Assembly: GCA_964019055.1 (NCBI GenBank)
Contig: OZ025208.1
Coordinates: 13,493,597 to 13,557,596, forward strand
Length of the DNA: 64,000 nucleotides
Direction: 5' to 3'
DNA from: Anthopleura xanthogrammica
Taxonomy: Eukaryota; Cnidaria; Anthozoa; Actiniaria; Actiniidae
Both the position numbers and the translations under genes were made by a program. Shown one piece after another: positions 34,901 through 44,599 of this stretch; within the stretch, counting starts at the first letter, position 1, and every line of letters starts with the position of its first letter. The notes beneath the pieces were generated by a model, which was not told the origin of the DNA, made no database searches, and saw only the letters and a program-made list of their open reading frames with translations.

Positions 34901-37900
34901 TGGCCGCCATGCAGCACGTAATCGTCCAATACCTTACCTATAGTTAACAAGCGTGTATTTATATTTTTAGAGTGCTATGTATACAAGACCCTAAATGCCG
35001 CCGATCGCTTCAAGGACGATACGACAGTCGGCTTTGCAAAGTGCGATAATATTACAAAAGGATGGTATCGTATTGCCGGTCCAAGCGGCACTGAACTTGC
35101 AACATCCTGTGCACCTTTTAACAATTGTGGTGCTAACACTACGATGTGGATGACTCCTAGTCATCCATATCTGAAGGACCGTAGAGTGTCACGAAAGATC
35201 TGCTACAACCAGTATGGCCAGTGCTGCAATCGTTATCACAATATTCATGTGCGAAATTGTGGCAACTTCTATGTCTATGAGCTTTTCTCTCCGCTTGTTT
35301 GTGCTCGCTATTGTACATCAAAATGTAAGTGAGATCTTGCGCTATGTAATTTGTGCTGCAATAGCCCACTTCCGAGATGAGCTTTGCTTGTCACGCACAA
35401 ACCCTTCAGTAGGCTCCATGCTAATTTAATTGGCAATATTCTGGAAGGAGTCGGTCGATGTCTATTGATCCGTTGCATCGCTAAGTTCCTAGCTGGGGAT
35501 CAAAACAAGGATTAACGTAATATCAAGTAAACAAAAGGTCTCTTGCACTGATTTCCAATCTGGAGGAAAAATCATTTTTCGTACTGAATGGAAATAGTTC
35601 TTTATGATCAATACTTTTCACTTTTTTAACCCAATGCAAGGATTTAGTGCAACTATAATTAAATGAACTATAATGATAATGATTCCATGATTATTATTTC
35701 CTTCTGTTTTCTAGTCGAAGTGGGCTGGAACGAGACATCGAAAGTAGTCAGTGAGACTGAAGGAAATTTCAGGTTGACTATATTCAGAAGAGGAGAGAGC
35801 TTACACAAATTGACTACGGTTGTCTCGTGAGTAGTAGAAAAGTTCCTAAATGTCAGACATACCTCATCACAGATGGTTCAGTGCACCGGATTTTTGTGCT
35901 GGAGTTCGTGGGTTAAAGTTATTAGTCAGACCAACACTCAGAGTCTTAAAAACCAAGGGCCACAATTTTTTGACTGAAGATTGTAAGTGTACTGTAAGGG
36001 AAAGAGAATTAATGTCTGACCAGGCACCCTCGCGTTTTTAAAAACCGCTCCGCTACGGATAGCTTAGACAAGTAAGTTTGTTTATTTTACTGTATCGGGC
36101 CGTGAAAATTGTTGCGTCAAACTACCTTCACACACACAAAAAAGATGGCCTTTTACTTATGAAAATCGTTTTACATCTATTAACCATTTCTAATGCCAAC
36201 GCTCATTTTAATATGTCCTGTTTATTGGGGCTCATAGACAACCATTGCGCCTCCCTTTTGATGAACATTAATCTAAACGACTTATTCATTCACTTTTTCA
36301 GCATTAACACTTCCAGTCCCTTTACGGCTAAACCGAACACTGACTTTGGGGTAATAGGAGCTAAACTTACATTCCTACCTGGAGGTAACAATTATTCCTT
36401 AACATCTATTGTACTCGACGATGATATAACAGAATCAACAGAGATGTATACCATAGGATTAACAGTTATGTCTAACACTGGAGCAACGATAACAAATGGC
36501 TCGGCCACTGTAAACATAGCAGACGATGATAAAGGTTCGTATACGTATCTAAAAAATCCTCACGGCCTTTTAGCCATTCCGAGTAAACCACCTCTATTCG
36601 TCTACTACTCTATCCCACAGGTGAAGTAAAACCACTATAAACTATTCCAAGCACTTTTCTTTTTATTGAAGCCTATATATAATTGTCTTTCAATCACACC
36701 TCCAGTTGCCATCACTTTTGAACGACCAAGCTACTCGGTATACGAAGATGTTGGCTTCGTAGATATCAATGTCTTGTGTTTGGGTGAAAAGGAAGTACCG
36801 ATTAAATACAGGTTAGATAAAGTTCTTATTACATCAAAGATAAACTAGGGGAGGATCTTTAGCTATCCCAAGATAAAGTAGTGAGATTGTTATTCTCATG
36901 TTACGCTTATATAAGCACAAGTGGGAAGCACGAGTGGTTTGCGATGCTAATGTGTCGTGACTCGTGGGTTCGATCCCGGACGCGCCATCGTATGTAAGTA
37001 GAGTTGCTTGTTGTTTCCCGGGGCGGTGGGGGGGGGGGGGGGGGGGGGGACTCCCATATATAGAAGGGCGGGGATGCTCCGTTCAAATTAACTTCTTAGT
37101 TGTATGGAATGAAGGCCACAAATATGCTAGCTACTAGCTATTACTGCTATTTTCATAAACACGCGAACTCGGTAGTTGCGAGCTGCACGCTGAAATTTGG
37201 TTTTTCGCTTCCATCAATCAAAAATAATCAGTCGGTACCTTTTATATTTATGATTGGCGGCAGTGAAAAAACAAATTCCAGCGAGCAACTCGCAATTACA
37301 GAGTTCGCATATTTGTGAAAATTGCAGTAAGAGCTACACTCAAAAAACGAGGACGATTTATAGTCGTTTGTGGACGAAGCAAAAAACATCTTTTCTTTTT
37401 CAGGTTGACCACCGTCAATGGAACAGCAATTGGTGCAATAAACCAGTCCACCAATACGGTCGGTGACTTTATCCATTTATCTGGCATCGAGAAGGAGTTC
37501 TCAGAAGGGGAAAAAGTACAATCATTTCGAATCTTATTTAACAATGACAGCATACTTGAACATGATGAGAGTTTTCTTGTGAAACTAGAATCCTTGGTCC
37601 CTCAATACACTAATATCACGCCATATGATTCCGCTAAAGTCACTATAAAGAATGATGATTCAGGTTTGTGCGTAGCCTGTTCTGCAGGCAAATTTATTTA
37701 GAATTCTTTTGGATTGAGAACCCTGGAAAGGCTCATCCTTTCTTGCTCAGCCTATGATCAAAACGGAATTCCCACCAAAGGACTTCCAACCATAACCTAA
37801 GAATCTCAAATAGATTCTTTGCCCCTGAAGACGTGCTTCCTCTTTTTGTAAAAAAATGTTCTTGCTTTAATTTCTCATTCACTGACCATTTTTGTACGAT

Positions 37901-40900
37901 CACGATCCGGTAGCCATGTTCTATGCATCGGACAAACGAATCCTTGACTCCACTTGACGTCATTTCCTGTCTCGTGCTGCAAAATGTTCAACAGCTGAAG
38001 TGCAAGTTTTCGATAGCATTCTTTCTGGTTGATTTTGAACCTGCGGTGTCAAAGCTTAAGATGAACTGCTGGGTTTTACTTGAAGTCATTTCCTGTCTCG
38101 TGCGCAATGTTCAACTGCTCAATCAAAAGTTTTCAGTAGAATTCTTTCTGACTAACAGCACATGGTGGACAGTGTTTGACATTTGAAGCAGATAATGAGA
38201 TTCAAATAATTTTATCAGTCGTTGGAGACCCAGCAATAGAATCTTGGATTTTCTCCTAATAGATTAGATTTTTTTAGAGTAAAAATGTCAGCATTTCTAT
38301 CCTAAAACATGGAAATCTTCAATCACGTCAATTTAATAATGCATAGTTTTCATGAATATAGACTTGTCGTTATTGATGTAAGTACGTAATGACTTATCTT
38401 ATAGAATAGGCCCTGAAAACGCGCAGAATGTTTTCAATTCAAGTGGAGTCTATTTACTGGACTTTGATTGATGTGTTTTTGCAATAAATTATCCCGGCAA
38501 TTCTTATATTTCAGTTTTCGTCGAATTCGTAAAACCATCTTTCAGCGTCAGTGAGGATGTTAGCTCAGATTTCCTGCAAGTTGTCATGAACGGGACAACA
38601 GAAATTGATGTCAATTTTAGGTTAGTGAAAATGTGCGTTTTCGTTTAAATTCCTGGATTTTGGGTCGCACATACTTAGCGTATCTCAGGTGGGTTATTTC
38701 CTTTGTTTCGGGGGTTTTCTCCCTCTGCAAAACCAAAAACGCTGAATAGTCCCTTTCACAGTTGCCTGCGCCATCTTGAAAGGAAGCCGTACTTTGGCAT
38801 CGAAGCGAGACGAACGGTGACCTTGCAATGATAGAGACCTTTTTAACACCTCGGACAATTATTCACATGTCTCTATCATTGCAAGCTCACCGTTCGTTAC
38901 GATTCGATGCAAAGGCACGGCTACCTTTCGAGATGGCGCAGGGGACTATATCTGTGAAAGGAACTATTCCTGCTTGATCTCGCTTGATCCTGTGAGCTAG
39001 CCTGGACGTTGATCAAGTGAAATGTTGTTGTAATTGTGGATAAAATTAAAGCTTGATGGTTTTTAATCTATCCACTCATCTAGTATGTTTCTCATATACT
39101 TTATCCCCTCAGACTCTCATCAGTAAACCATTCCGCATATTCCAAGCATGACTTTATGGGGATATCAAACCAGACACTGACGTTTAGGCCAACATATACA
39201 TCCCCTACCATCATGAATGCTATCGTCAACGTTATGGACGAGGTTCTGATCGAGAGGGATGAATATTTGAAAATGATGTTAACAACAGACCAGAAAGCAG
39301 TTCATCTGGGGCGAATTTTGACCGAAATTCATATTCTGAATAATGATAAAGGTAAAAGTACCTGTTTTTTAAATCCACAGCCTAAACTTAGTTAACTAGT
39401 CTTAACTTGTTAGAATTAAGTGAATAGAGTGAATAGGAGTATGTAAAGTTTTTCTGCTTAAAGGTGCGATTAAACGTAGCAATTTTCTCTGCAACTTGTC
39501 TCGCAACGGCCTTGCGATACAAGTTGCAAGAGGGTTTACACGGTGCAACGGAGATGCAATCGCTGCCGAAAGTAGAAACGATTTCTACTTTTCGCAACGA
39601 TTGCTGCAATTTGTATTGTAACAGTTTTCAAATTGCACTGGAGGTCGCACGCCACAATGCTCCATGCAACTTGTGTAGCAACATTTTTCAAATTGCACTG
39701 TAGGTTACACGCTACAATGCTCCCATGTAACTTGTGTTCCAACATTTTTCAAATTGCACTGTAGGTTACACGCCACAATGCTCCATGCAACTTGCCTTGC
39801 ACCGCCAAGACAAGACAAGACAAGAAAAGTTGCAGAGAAAATTGCTCCGTATAATCACGCCTTTAGTTTAAACTATAATTTCGAATACTGGATTTATTGT
39901 TGTTGTTTTTTCATTCAGCCTTTATTGGTTTTACGAAGACTTCTTTGGCCGCACTTGAAAACGTTAGCAACGTACCAGTCTGTATTTATAAAAGAGGATT
40001 GGCAGCAGTACCGCTTACCGTCACGTGAGTAATAGAATATCCTGTACATGTTCTATTGCATACTATTTCCTATAGACCCGTTTCACGTGACGTCAAAGCA
40101 GCTCAATTTGGAGGACAAAACAAAAGAATTTCAATATCCTGAGAATTGCAAATCTATTGTTTTGTCCTTCAAATTGAGCTGCATTCCAAAGTGCTGCAAG
40201 GAGTCTGTCTATGATGCACTGGGGCAAGATATTGGGGAAAAACGTTTGCGCATGCTTGCGTTTCAGAATGTCTTCAAAGAAGTTAAAAGCGTTTTAGCGA
40301 GAAAGAAAATGTTTGTTCTCTCCAAATATACAAAAAAAAAAAAAAAAAAAAATCGAAAGTATACTTTTGTAAGACCAAGATGACATGCATTATAAATAAA
40401 GCCAATATGAAAGAATTTGCCTTGAGTTTCAAGAAATGACTTTAAGTTTCGGCATTTTGTAAAGTCTATATTTTTTTCATACAAGTTGGAGTCAAATTTC
40501 CATATTTTTTACAATAGCAAGAAGACGTTTTGGACTAATTTGCGTACAGATTTGGAGCATGCGCAGACGTTTTTCACTCATGTCCTGGTATAGACTAGAA
40601 CTGTTTTTTTTACGGAACAATTTCAATGAACGTTTACATAAACCTCTTACATTCGTAATACTCATCCTGGAGCACAAGAATTCGAAAGTAGACATGAAAA
40701 AAATCCATCGATCGAGTAATCCCGGGGGGGGGGGGGGGGGGTACTTCGGGTCGTTTCATACGGGGATGCTCCGCCCGGACTCTCGACCCCTTACCCTTTG
40801 ATATACCAAATTTAAGCAAAAAGCTACCCCTTTTATATACTTTTTTGCCTGAAAAGGTATCCCTTTCATATACTTTTGAAGAAAAACTACCCTTTTTATA

Positions 40901-41455
40901 CCAAAATTCACAAATTCCCACCCCTTTTCTATACCTGCGGCCTGAAAAACGTACCCCTTTCGGGCGGAGCATCCCCGTATAGTCCATTATAGGGAGTACC
41001 CCCCCCCCCCCCCGGGCGAGTAATCAACATGTCTGAAACAAAGACCCATGAGTATCTACACGAATCTTGTGTTCTTTGCAGGCTGAACACCGTTAACGGT
41101 ACCGCAAAGGCCCATGTGGATTACGAAATCATCTCAAATCTCACCATTACGTTTGCTGCTCCCCAAGTCCAAGCATGTATTAATGTGACCATCAAGGATA
41201 ATAATATATCCGAGTACAAGAAGATCTTCTATATTATGATGACAACGAAAGACCCTGCTGTCATTGTAGAAGATGATCGAAAGAATCTGACTTTCACTAT
41301 TCTCAACGATGATAAAGGTAAAATGGTTCCGCTAGGCAGCGTGCGATCAATCCACGGCTGGGCCATCACTCCGTCTAAAGTATTTGCAAATCATTAAGGC
41401 CCATGCAAATGGTGCTATACGATTGTGCACAACTATGCATTATTTCTTATTATTA

Positions 41456-41500
<45 letters not shown>

Positions 41501-43914
41501 GCAGGATTTTGTGAACAGTATATGCTACGTAATTGTATATTATTTGTTTTATTTCCGAGCTTTTGCAGGTGGACATGCATAATGATCATTTTATCTTATC
41601 TTATGCCTAGTGACCGTGGAGTTTGAAGAAGTCTATAAGATAGTTGAAGAATACTTGGAAGAAGGAAAGGTTGATCTTTTTTGTGCCATTACTGAAGGTG
41701 TTGTTACGATTCCTATCCAGATCAAGTACGTATCAGAACTTAAACTTTCTTGACGTCTGAGTAAAGGCTTCTTGAGGACTGGGTAAAGGACTTGTTGGCA
41801 AATATAACTGTCCATCTCGTAACCACACCTTTCTTAGGTAGTGGAGGTGTGGTTGAGGTAAAATATCAGCTGATTATGTCCAATGATGTTCAAAAAATGG
41901 ACAGTTGTCTAATATATTAAGATAAAGTTTCATTGGGGTAAAAAAAATTTCCTGGCACTTAAAGTTTTTCAGCCTTAAATGTACTACTAAAACCGTAGTC
42001 ATACACCAGCAGCTTCATTTACGCTCCCTCCAAAGGAAAGCCAATTTTCAATAATCATATTTCAGATAATAGATATCTTTGATCACGTGAGACAATGAAA
42101 GATATAGCGTCCATGTAAGTGGATATTTACTAGTTATTCAATGGTTTCCAGTGGCATACCTTTGAATATCCCACGAGTCACTTGTATTTTCTAGTATACG
42201 CACGAGCCTTTAGGAGTGTGTATGCAAAAAAAATACAAGTGACGAGTGGGATATCTACTGTATGGCACGAGAAACCAACATATATTGATCCCACATATAT
42301 TTATCCCACACCATAGAAAAAACAAATGCGTAGATTTAACCCGCAGTGCATGATGGGAAGGAAGAGTACGGCTTTCCTGCTTTCTGATTGGCTGTATTTT
42401 CTATAGTGTGGGATAAATAGATATACATATATTTCTTTAAAATAGTCATTTGCTCAGAACAAATCTAATCATTGTTCTTGATTATGATCGTTGATCACTA
42501 AATAGTTTGTGCTATTATCTTTATCCTTAGTTTTAAAGAAAATCCAAACAAGTTGAGAGTTACCGCTGACCCTGTTGCCGACTTTGTCCTAGGGAACAAC
42601 ACTTTGACGTTTCATCCGGGTACTACACGTCTTATTTTGACCACTTACATCATACCTGATGGTCAAGTAGAGAGCGTGGAGATATTCTCAATCAAAATCG
42701 TAAGTCCTGATGAAACTCGTGCCGTGGTTGGCAGGAAGAATCATGCGTTCGTGAAGATTATGGACAACAGAGACTTTGGTAGGTCTGGAAAACGTTAATA
42801 CATATAGACCTTTTTAACTTCGTATGCAAATTGCCCATTTCAGACCACATGACATTCCCTTGAGAAATGTTCTTTTGTTTTGAGGTACATGGTCGACAAA
42901 ACACTGCTTGAACTAATGCAGTTTCAAAATCTCAAAAAATTAAAAGTGACTTTCTTTTCTTGTTCAATTTAAAAGGCAAAAAGGAGGCAAAATATTGTAA
43001 TTTTTTTTATAGAATGGAAAAAAGTCAAAATATGCGTTGCTCAGTTCGCAAGACAAAGACTGGATAAACTTACTAAACAAACTGTTCTTTCAACTTCAGC
43101 AAAAAGGGTAACAGAGAAGCAAGAGCAGGAAACAAAAGGTACATTAATAATAACCGGTAAAATTTAAGGCTAGGGAAAAACCTTGATTGTTATAGAGTGA
43201 TTTCATTTATAATTAACCTTCAAAAAAGCGGGGAATAACACAACATAATTTAGTCATTCAGTAGAAGCCTTTAATTCGGAAACATAAATGTTTACATTTA
43301 CTTTCAAAATGTATTTTCTCGGTCAAACTCACTCCAATCTCAAAAAGTAGGACACAAAATTATACTAAAAAACAATAAACAATATGCACTATTCAAGCCC
43401 GATCTACAACAGCTCGTTATGAATCGTAAATCCCTATGAAATTTTGCCACACACTTATTAGTGATGATATATTTGAGATGTTTTGTAAAGCACGTAAATG
43501 GTACTTTTTAACGTTGATAGCTCCCTTGACTTTAGCAAAGCTGGGTTAAAGGAGATGCCCACTTTACCTCCATCAGTGCTCCATTTTAAAGCCTAAGCTG
43601 CGTGGATTAGGAATCTGATCAAAACAAGTATATAAGATAATTTGAGTTTGAACCACTTCTAGCAGACCTTATACAAAGAAGCGCACACTAGCCAACTTAA
43701 CAAGATTTGCTCAAAAGTTTTAGTATAACTAATATGATATTTTAATCCTTTTCTTCTAGGAAAATACCGAAAAATTCTATTCAGGTTGTGCATCGCCGCC
43801 CTTTGCTTGCTTCTTGTAATCACTATTTCAGGAGTATTTCTCTTGGCTTGTTGGATAAAATCAAAATTCAAAAAAATGAAGAAAGGCCATCTAAGTCCGG
43901 ATGGTCAGTCCTAA
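25651..43914 (+). CDS. Cell-surface multidomain protein: 4 discoidin, 2 D8C, 6 Calx-beta, 1 membrane helix (gene 1)
   Basis: Exons: 25651-25717, 27367-27834, 28276-28743, 29376-29824, 31134-31610, 32379-32732, 33627-33729, 34351-34586, 34971-35324, 35715-35826, 36302-36534, 36706-36811, 37404-37663, 38515-38620, 39113-39351, 39919-40024, 41082-41317, 41611-41725, 42531-42778, 43100-43138, 43760-43914. All are GT-AG and all phases agree except for one missing base in exon 4, so the predicted length of about 1643 residues holds only if that break is not real. Order: signal peptide, four F5/8 type C domains, D8C, Calx-beta, D8C, five Calx-beta, a 13-residue linker, membrane helix, and a tail of about 20 residues. 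It is a type I surface protein; discoidin domains usually bind glycans or lipids and Calx-beta domains often bind calcium. The ligand is unknown. Confidence 0.88.
26114..26258. mobile_element. MITE-like palindrome
   Basis: TAGAGTGCATTCAGTAAAAG and its inverted copy bound the element. It lies in intron 1 of gene 1. Confidence 0.75.
26945..27180. mobile_element. Inverted-repeat element, family of GGGAGATCTGAAATGG
   Basis: CGGGAGATCTGAAATGGTGG is mirrored by CCATTTCAGATCTCCCG at the right end. A second copy lies at 33215-33600, with the same interior and an extra insertion. Confidence 0.8.
27188..27312. mobile_element. Fold-back element, AGCTCAATTTGGAGGACAAA family, copy a
   Basis: It starts ATAGACC and ends GGGGTCTAT, with arms around CAGCTCAATTTGGAGG and its complement. 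Four other copies lie at 30691, 34107, 40071 and 52037. It abuts the element at 26945-27180. Confidence 0.8.
27367..27834 (+). CDS. Gene 1 exon 2: discoidin domain 1
   Basis: The phase 1-1 exon of 468 bp encodes SCSSAALGLESGKIVDDQLK at its start, then SWINVNFLQPT, THIGTQGQAD and WVKKYSVQFG, and ends with LELYGC. These are the usual landmarks of an F5/8 type C fold, with the outer Cys pair present. Confidence 0.9.
28197..28225. repeat. (GGGA)n tract
   Basis: Short GGGA and GAAG repeats lie in intron 2 of gene 1. Confidence 0.7.
28276..28743 (+). CDS. Gene 1 exon 3: discoidin domain 2
   Basis: The 468-bp phase 1-1 exon is the same length as exon 2. Landmarks are FQCKVAALGMKS, PWIQVDLPRLTKVTRIATQG, WVKTYTLKFS and WELYGC. 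Confidence 0.92.
28771..28963. mobile_element. MITE, family with GCGCCATCTTGAAAG ends, copy a
   Basis: Left arm GCATCGAAGCGAGACGAACG and a GTGAGCTTGCAATGATAGA region pair with the right half, which ends AAGATGGCGCAGGGAACTGT. Copies b and c lie at 32829 and 38748. It starts about 30 bases after exon 3. Confidence 0.8.
29376..29824 (+). pseudogene. Gene 1 exon 4: discoidin domain 3, with a one-base frameshift
   Basis: The exon begins in phase (EPCDDPLGMQTGMILDEKIN...) and stays in frame to WVKTYSMVY at 29647. There a base is missing compared with paralogs: two bases (29648-29649) stand where a codon is expected. After that the discoidin sequence continues in another frame (DGKLYDYKNGTVFNANTDQN, then LDPPILARYVRL and MELYGC). 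The exon is 449 bp, one short of the length needed to join the next exon in phase 1. Either the assembly has an error or this allele is broken. Confidence 0.85.
29830..29848. repeat. Poly-G run directly after the donor site
   Basis: A run of about 18 G lies a few bases after the exon 4 donor; such runs are prone to sequencing error. Confidence 0.9.
29897..29980 (+). mobile_element. Short SINE-like fragment
   Basis: GCCGCCTCTCACCGCTGTGG is followed by GGGTTCAATCACTAGGAA, a B-box-like order, in intron 4 of gene 1. Confidence 0.4.
30228..30418. mobile_element. Inverted-repeat element with CATTTCCTGTCTCGTGC
   Basis: ATTATAGCTGGGTTTCA at the left is mirrored by GAAACCCAGCAATTTATAAT at the right. 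The interior GTCATTTCCTGTCTCGTGC recurs twice at about 37958 and 38083 in intron 13. Confidence 0.6.
30691..31030. mobile_element. Fold-back element copy b, expanded by (GAAAAA)n
   Basis: The ends match the family at 27188 (ATAGACC and GAGCTGAC...GACGCGCTGC), but the centre holds a (GAAAAA)n / (GGAAAA)n microsatellite of about 220 bp at 30732-30951. Confidence 0.8.
31134..31610 (+). CDS. Gene 1 exon 5: discoidin domain 4
   Basis: The 477-bp phase 1-1 exon begins EFCDQALGMQSRAIPNDRIS and has SWIQVDLVQQTTVSRIATQG, WVKTYSIKYG, NTDQNTIVFN and FEVYGGC. It is intact. Confidence 0.92.
31808..32216. repeat. (CAT/CAC)n microsatellite
   Basis: About 350 bp of CAT and CAC triplets are followed by a short AGT/GGT run, in intron 5 of gene 1. 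Confidence 0.95.
32379..32732 (+). CDS. Gene 1 exon 6: D8C (uromodulin-type) domain 1
   Basis: The 354-bp phase 1-1 exon encodes ECNGYTRLSS, then KGWYRFVGDAGTQIATTC, GGWIKGSHPSPSEGIVNRTV, CFSWDTCC, NVRNCGPFFIYKF and CSLRYCTEK. GWYRF, HPS.EGIV.R.VC and the CC pair are landmarks of the D8C domain of uromodulin, GP2 and OIT3. Ten Cys are present. Relatives bind microbial or glycan ligands; the role here is unknown. Confidence 0.88.
32829..33034. mobile_element. MITE, family with GCGCCATCTTGAAAG ends, copy b
   Basis: CACAGTTCCATTCGCCATCT at the left pairs with AAGATGGCGCAGGGAACTGT at the right. It lies in intron 6 of gene 1. Confidence 0.8.
33215..33600. mobile_element. Inverted-repeat element, second copy, with nested insertion
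   Basis: It carries the same ends as the element at 26945-27180 (GGGAGATCTGGAATAG... and CCATTTCAGATCTCCCG). An insertion of about 150 bp near 33330-33483 separates the two halves. Confidence 0.7.
33627..34586 (+). CDS. Gene 1 exons 7-8: Calx-beta domain 1
   Basis: Exons 33627-33729 and 34351-34586 join in phase 2. The first half contains LSEGISAEENKAQANIPVQR and the second has the canonical GTAHSTVDYENV, IEDDIYESGRDEYFNIQL and TVTIEEDDNG, so the acidic calcium-site residues are present. An exon pair split in this place is repeated for every Calx-beta domain in the cluster. Confidence 0.9.
34107..34244. mobile_element. Fold-back element, AGCTCAATTTGGAGGACAAA family, copy c
   Basis: TATAGACCCCTTGCACGTGA and TGCTGCAAGGGGTCTATA bound near-perfect arms. 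It lies inside Calx-beta domain 1's intron. Confidence 0.9.
34640..34790 (+). mobile_element. SINE-like fragment
   Basis: It resembles the central and tail parts of the SINE family (CCCTTGATTCTAAGGGGGTT, GTTGGCCGTGCCCTGATCTA). It directly follows exon 8. Confidence 0.5.
34971..35324 (+). CDS. Gene 1 exon 9: D8C domain 2
   Basis: The exon is 354 bp, the same as D8C domain 1. Landmarks are ECYVYKTLNAADRF, KGWYRIAGPSGTELATSC, CGANTTMWMTPSHP, ICYNQYGQCC, NIHVRNCGNFYVYEL and CARYC. The HPS/EGIV stretch is less well kept than in domain 1. Confidence 0.87.
35715..36534 (+). CDS. Gene 1 exons 10-11: Calx-beta domain 2
   Basis: Exons 35715-35826 and 36302-36534. The first half has VVSETEGNFRLTIFRRGESL. 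The second has NTDFGVIGAKLTFLPGG, LDDDITESTEMYTIGL and TVNIADDDKG. A palindrome with ends TGTCAGACAT at 35852-36020 lies in its intron. Confidence 0.88.
35852..36020. mobile_element. Inverted-repeat element with GTCAGACAT ends
   Basis: GTCAGACAT at the left and ATGTCTGAC at the right bound 169 bp in intron 10 of gene 1. Confidence 0.55.
36706..37663 (+). CDS. Gene 1 exons 12-13: Calx-beta domain 3
   Basis: Exons 36706-36811 and 37404-37663. The first half is AITFERPSYSVYEDVGFVDI...; the second has TTVNGTAIGAINQSTN, FNNDSILEHDESFLVKL and KVTIKNDDSG. The second half is longer than usual because of an insert before SGIEKEFSEGEKVQ. Confidence 0.88.
36905..37080 (+). mobile_element. SINE-like fragment with B box and a G run
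   Basis: GTGGGTTCGATCCCGGACGC is followed by a G run at about 37029-37050 and by GGCGGGGATGCTCCG, which is also found in the element at 40721. Confidence 0.5.
38515..39351 (+). CDS. Gene 1 exons 14-15: Calx-beta domain 4
   Basis: Exons 38515-38620 and 39113-39351. It contains FVEFVKPSFSVSEDVSSDFL, then HDFMGISNQTLTFRP, NVMDEVLIERDEYLKMML and EIHILNNDKG. Confidence 0.86.
38748..38966. mobile_element. MITE, family with GCGCCATCTTGAAAG ends, copy c
   Basis: AGTCCCTTTCACAG and CTGTGAAAGGAACT extend the inverted repeats past those seen in copies a and b. It lies in the intron between the halves of Calx-beta domain 4. Confidence 0.85.
39460..39864. mobile_element. Inverted-repeat element with internal tandem repeats
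   Basis: AAAGGTGCGATTAAACGTAG is mirrored by the right end near 39864. Inside, a block of about 60 bp with TTTTTCAAATTGCACTGTAG repeats three times. Confidence 0.75.
39919..41317 (+). CDS. Gene 1 exons 16-17: Calx-beta domain 5
   Basis: Exons 39919-40024 and 41082-41317. It contains FIGFTKTSLAALENVSNVPV then CIYKRG; the second half has NTVNGTAKAHVDYEI, QACINVTIKDNNISEYKKIF and TFTILNDDKG. A Cys in each half (VCI and ACI) matches the Cys pair of genes 2 and 3. This pair is the likely source of the first Calx-beta of gene 2. Confidence 0.88.
40071..40211. mobile_element. Fold-back element, AGCTCAATTTGGAGGACAAA family, copy d
   Basis: TATAGACCCGTTTCACGTGA and the inverted arm ending GCTGCAAGGAGTCTGT bound it. 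It lies in the intron of Calx-beta domain 5. Confidence 0.85.
40721..41016. mobile_element. MITE with 8-bp target duplication, hAT-like
   Basis: The element starts CCCGGGGG and ends CCCCCGGG, is flanked on both sides by CGAGTAAT (40713-40720 and 41017-41024), and has long arms around GGGGATGCTCCGCCCG. An 8-bp duplication is typical of hAT-type transposition. No transposase is present. Confidence 0.8.
41457..41500. repeat. (ATT)n microsatellite
   Basis: About 14 ATT triplets lie in intron 17 of gene 1. Confidence 0.9.
41611..42778 (+). CDS. Gene 1 exons 18-19: Calx-beta domain 6 (membrane-proximal type)
   Basis: Exons 41611-41725 (115 bp) and 42531-42778 (248 bp). It contains VTVEFEEVYKIVEEYLEEGK and later NTLTFHPGTTRLILTTYIIP and DNRDFG. 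The shape differs from the other Calx-beta domains and is shared only with the last domain of gene 2, whose exons are 115 and 251 bp. Confidence 0.86.
42137..42432. mobile_element. Two adjacent inverted-repeat elements
   Basis: The first (about 42137-42289) has GGTTTCCAGTGGCATAC mirrored by GGCACGAGAAACC and inner arms CACTTGTATTTT. The second (about 42286-42432) has TTTATCCCACACCATAGAAA mirrored by TTTCTATAGTGTGGGATAAA. Confidence 0.65.
43100..43914 (+). CDS. Gene 1 exons 20-21: linker, membrane helix and cytoplasmic tail
   Basis: Exon 20 (43100-43138, 39 bp) encodes a charged linker, AKRVTEKQEQETK. Exon 21 (43760-43914) encodes KYRKILFRLCIAALCLLLVI, continuing ITISGVFLLACWIKSKF, one clear membrane helix, then a basic tail ending GHLSPDGQS and TAA. 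No tyrosine-based or kinase motif is seen in the tail. Confidence 0.88.
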
Positions 43915-43952
43915 GCATTTCTGAATCAATATTATATTACGCTTATATATAG

Positions 43953-44095
43953 AGGATATTACATGGGCGCGCGGAGATACGAATTTTATCTTCGAGTGTT
44001 GAGAAGATCTCTCACGAGTGAGCGCAGCGAACGAGTTAGAGATTTTCAACACGAGAAGATAAAATTGGTATCTCCAAACACCCATGTAATATTCT
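43953..44095. mobile_element. Inverted-repeat element, ATATTACATGGGCGC type
   Basis: GAATTTTATCTTCGAGTGTTGA is mirrored on the right and the ends ATATTACATGGG and CCCATGTAATAT pair. It lies in the 3' region of gene 1. Confidence 0.8.
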
Positions 44096-44599
44096 GTTTA
44101 TTATATAATTATCAATGAAAAAGAAAAGAAAGATTTTTGGAGCTTTTTTCTGCTATAAGAAGTGTGTAACCATAGTGATGATATTTTCATATGTGAAAAT
44201 AACATGTGAAAATATCAAATTTTGAAATAGAGAAATGTAGGTGTTTCGTTGATAACCGTATAATAATATGATATAATATAACGCATCCTTATTAGTCATA
44301 CTGATACAAAAGTTGTGAATGTACTGAGTAATTACAGAGTTGGATCACACAATTCTAAAAAATACGACTAAATAATACGTTGAATTATTGAGTTACTACA
44401 ACTATTTTTCTGCTTCTATAATCATATCTGAGTACCGGGTCATTTGATCTGGCCTTTATTTCCCCATCTCATTTCTTTGCTTTCCCTTTCGTTTTGTTTC
44501 CTTTCATTATCATTCTCAGGGACGAAATAGACGTCATCTTGGAAATGTATCCCCTAAAACAGTCCCACAATGCACTGTAAATTCCAACTCAACCCAGTT

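Noticed and set aside
36955..36990. B-box-like GGGTTCGATCCC considered as a tRNA gene
   Set aside because: No A box, anticodon stem or acceptor stem can be folded around it; it fits a SINE fragment. The same holds for 2663, 58797 and 61160.
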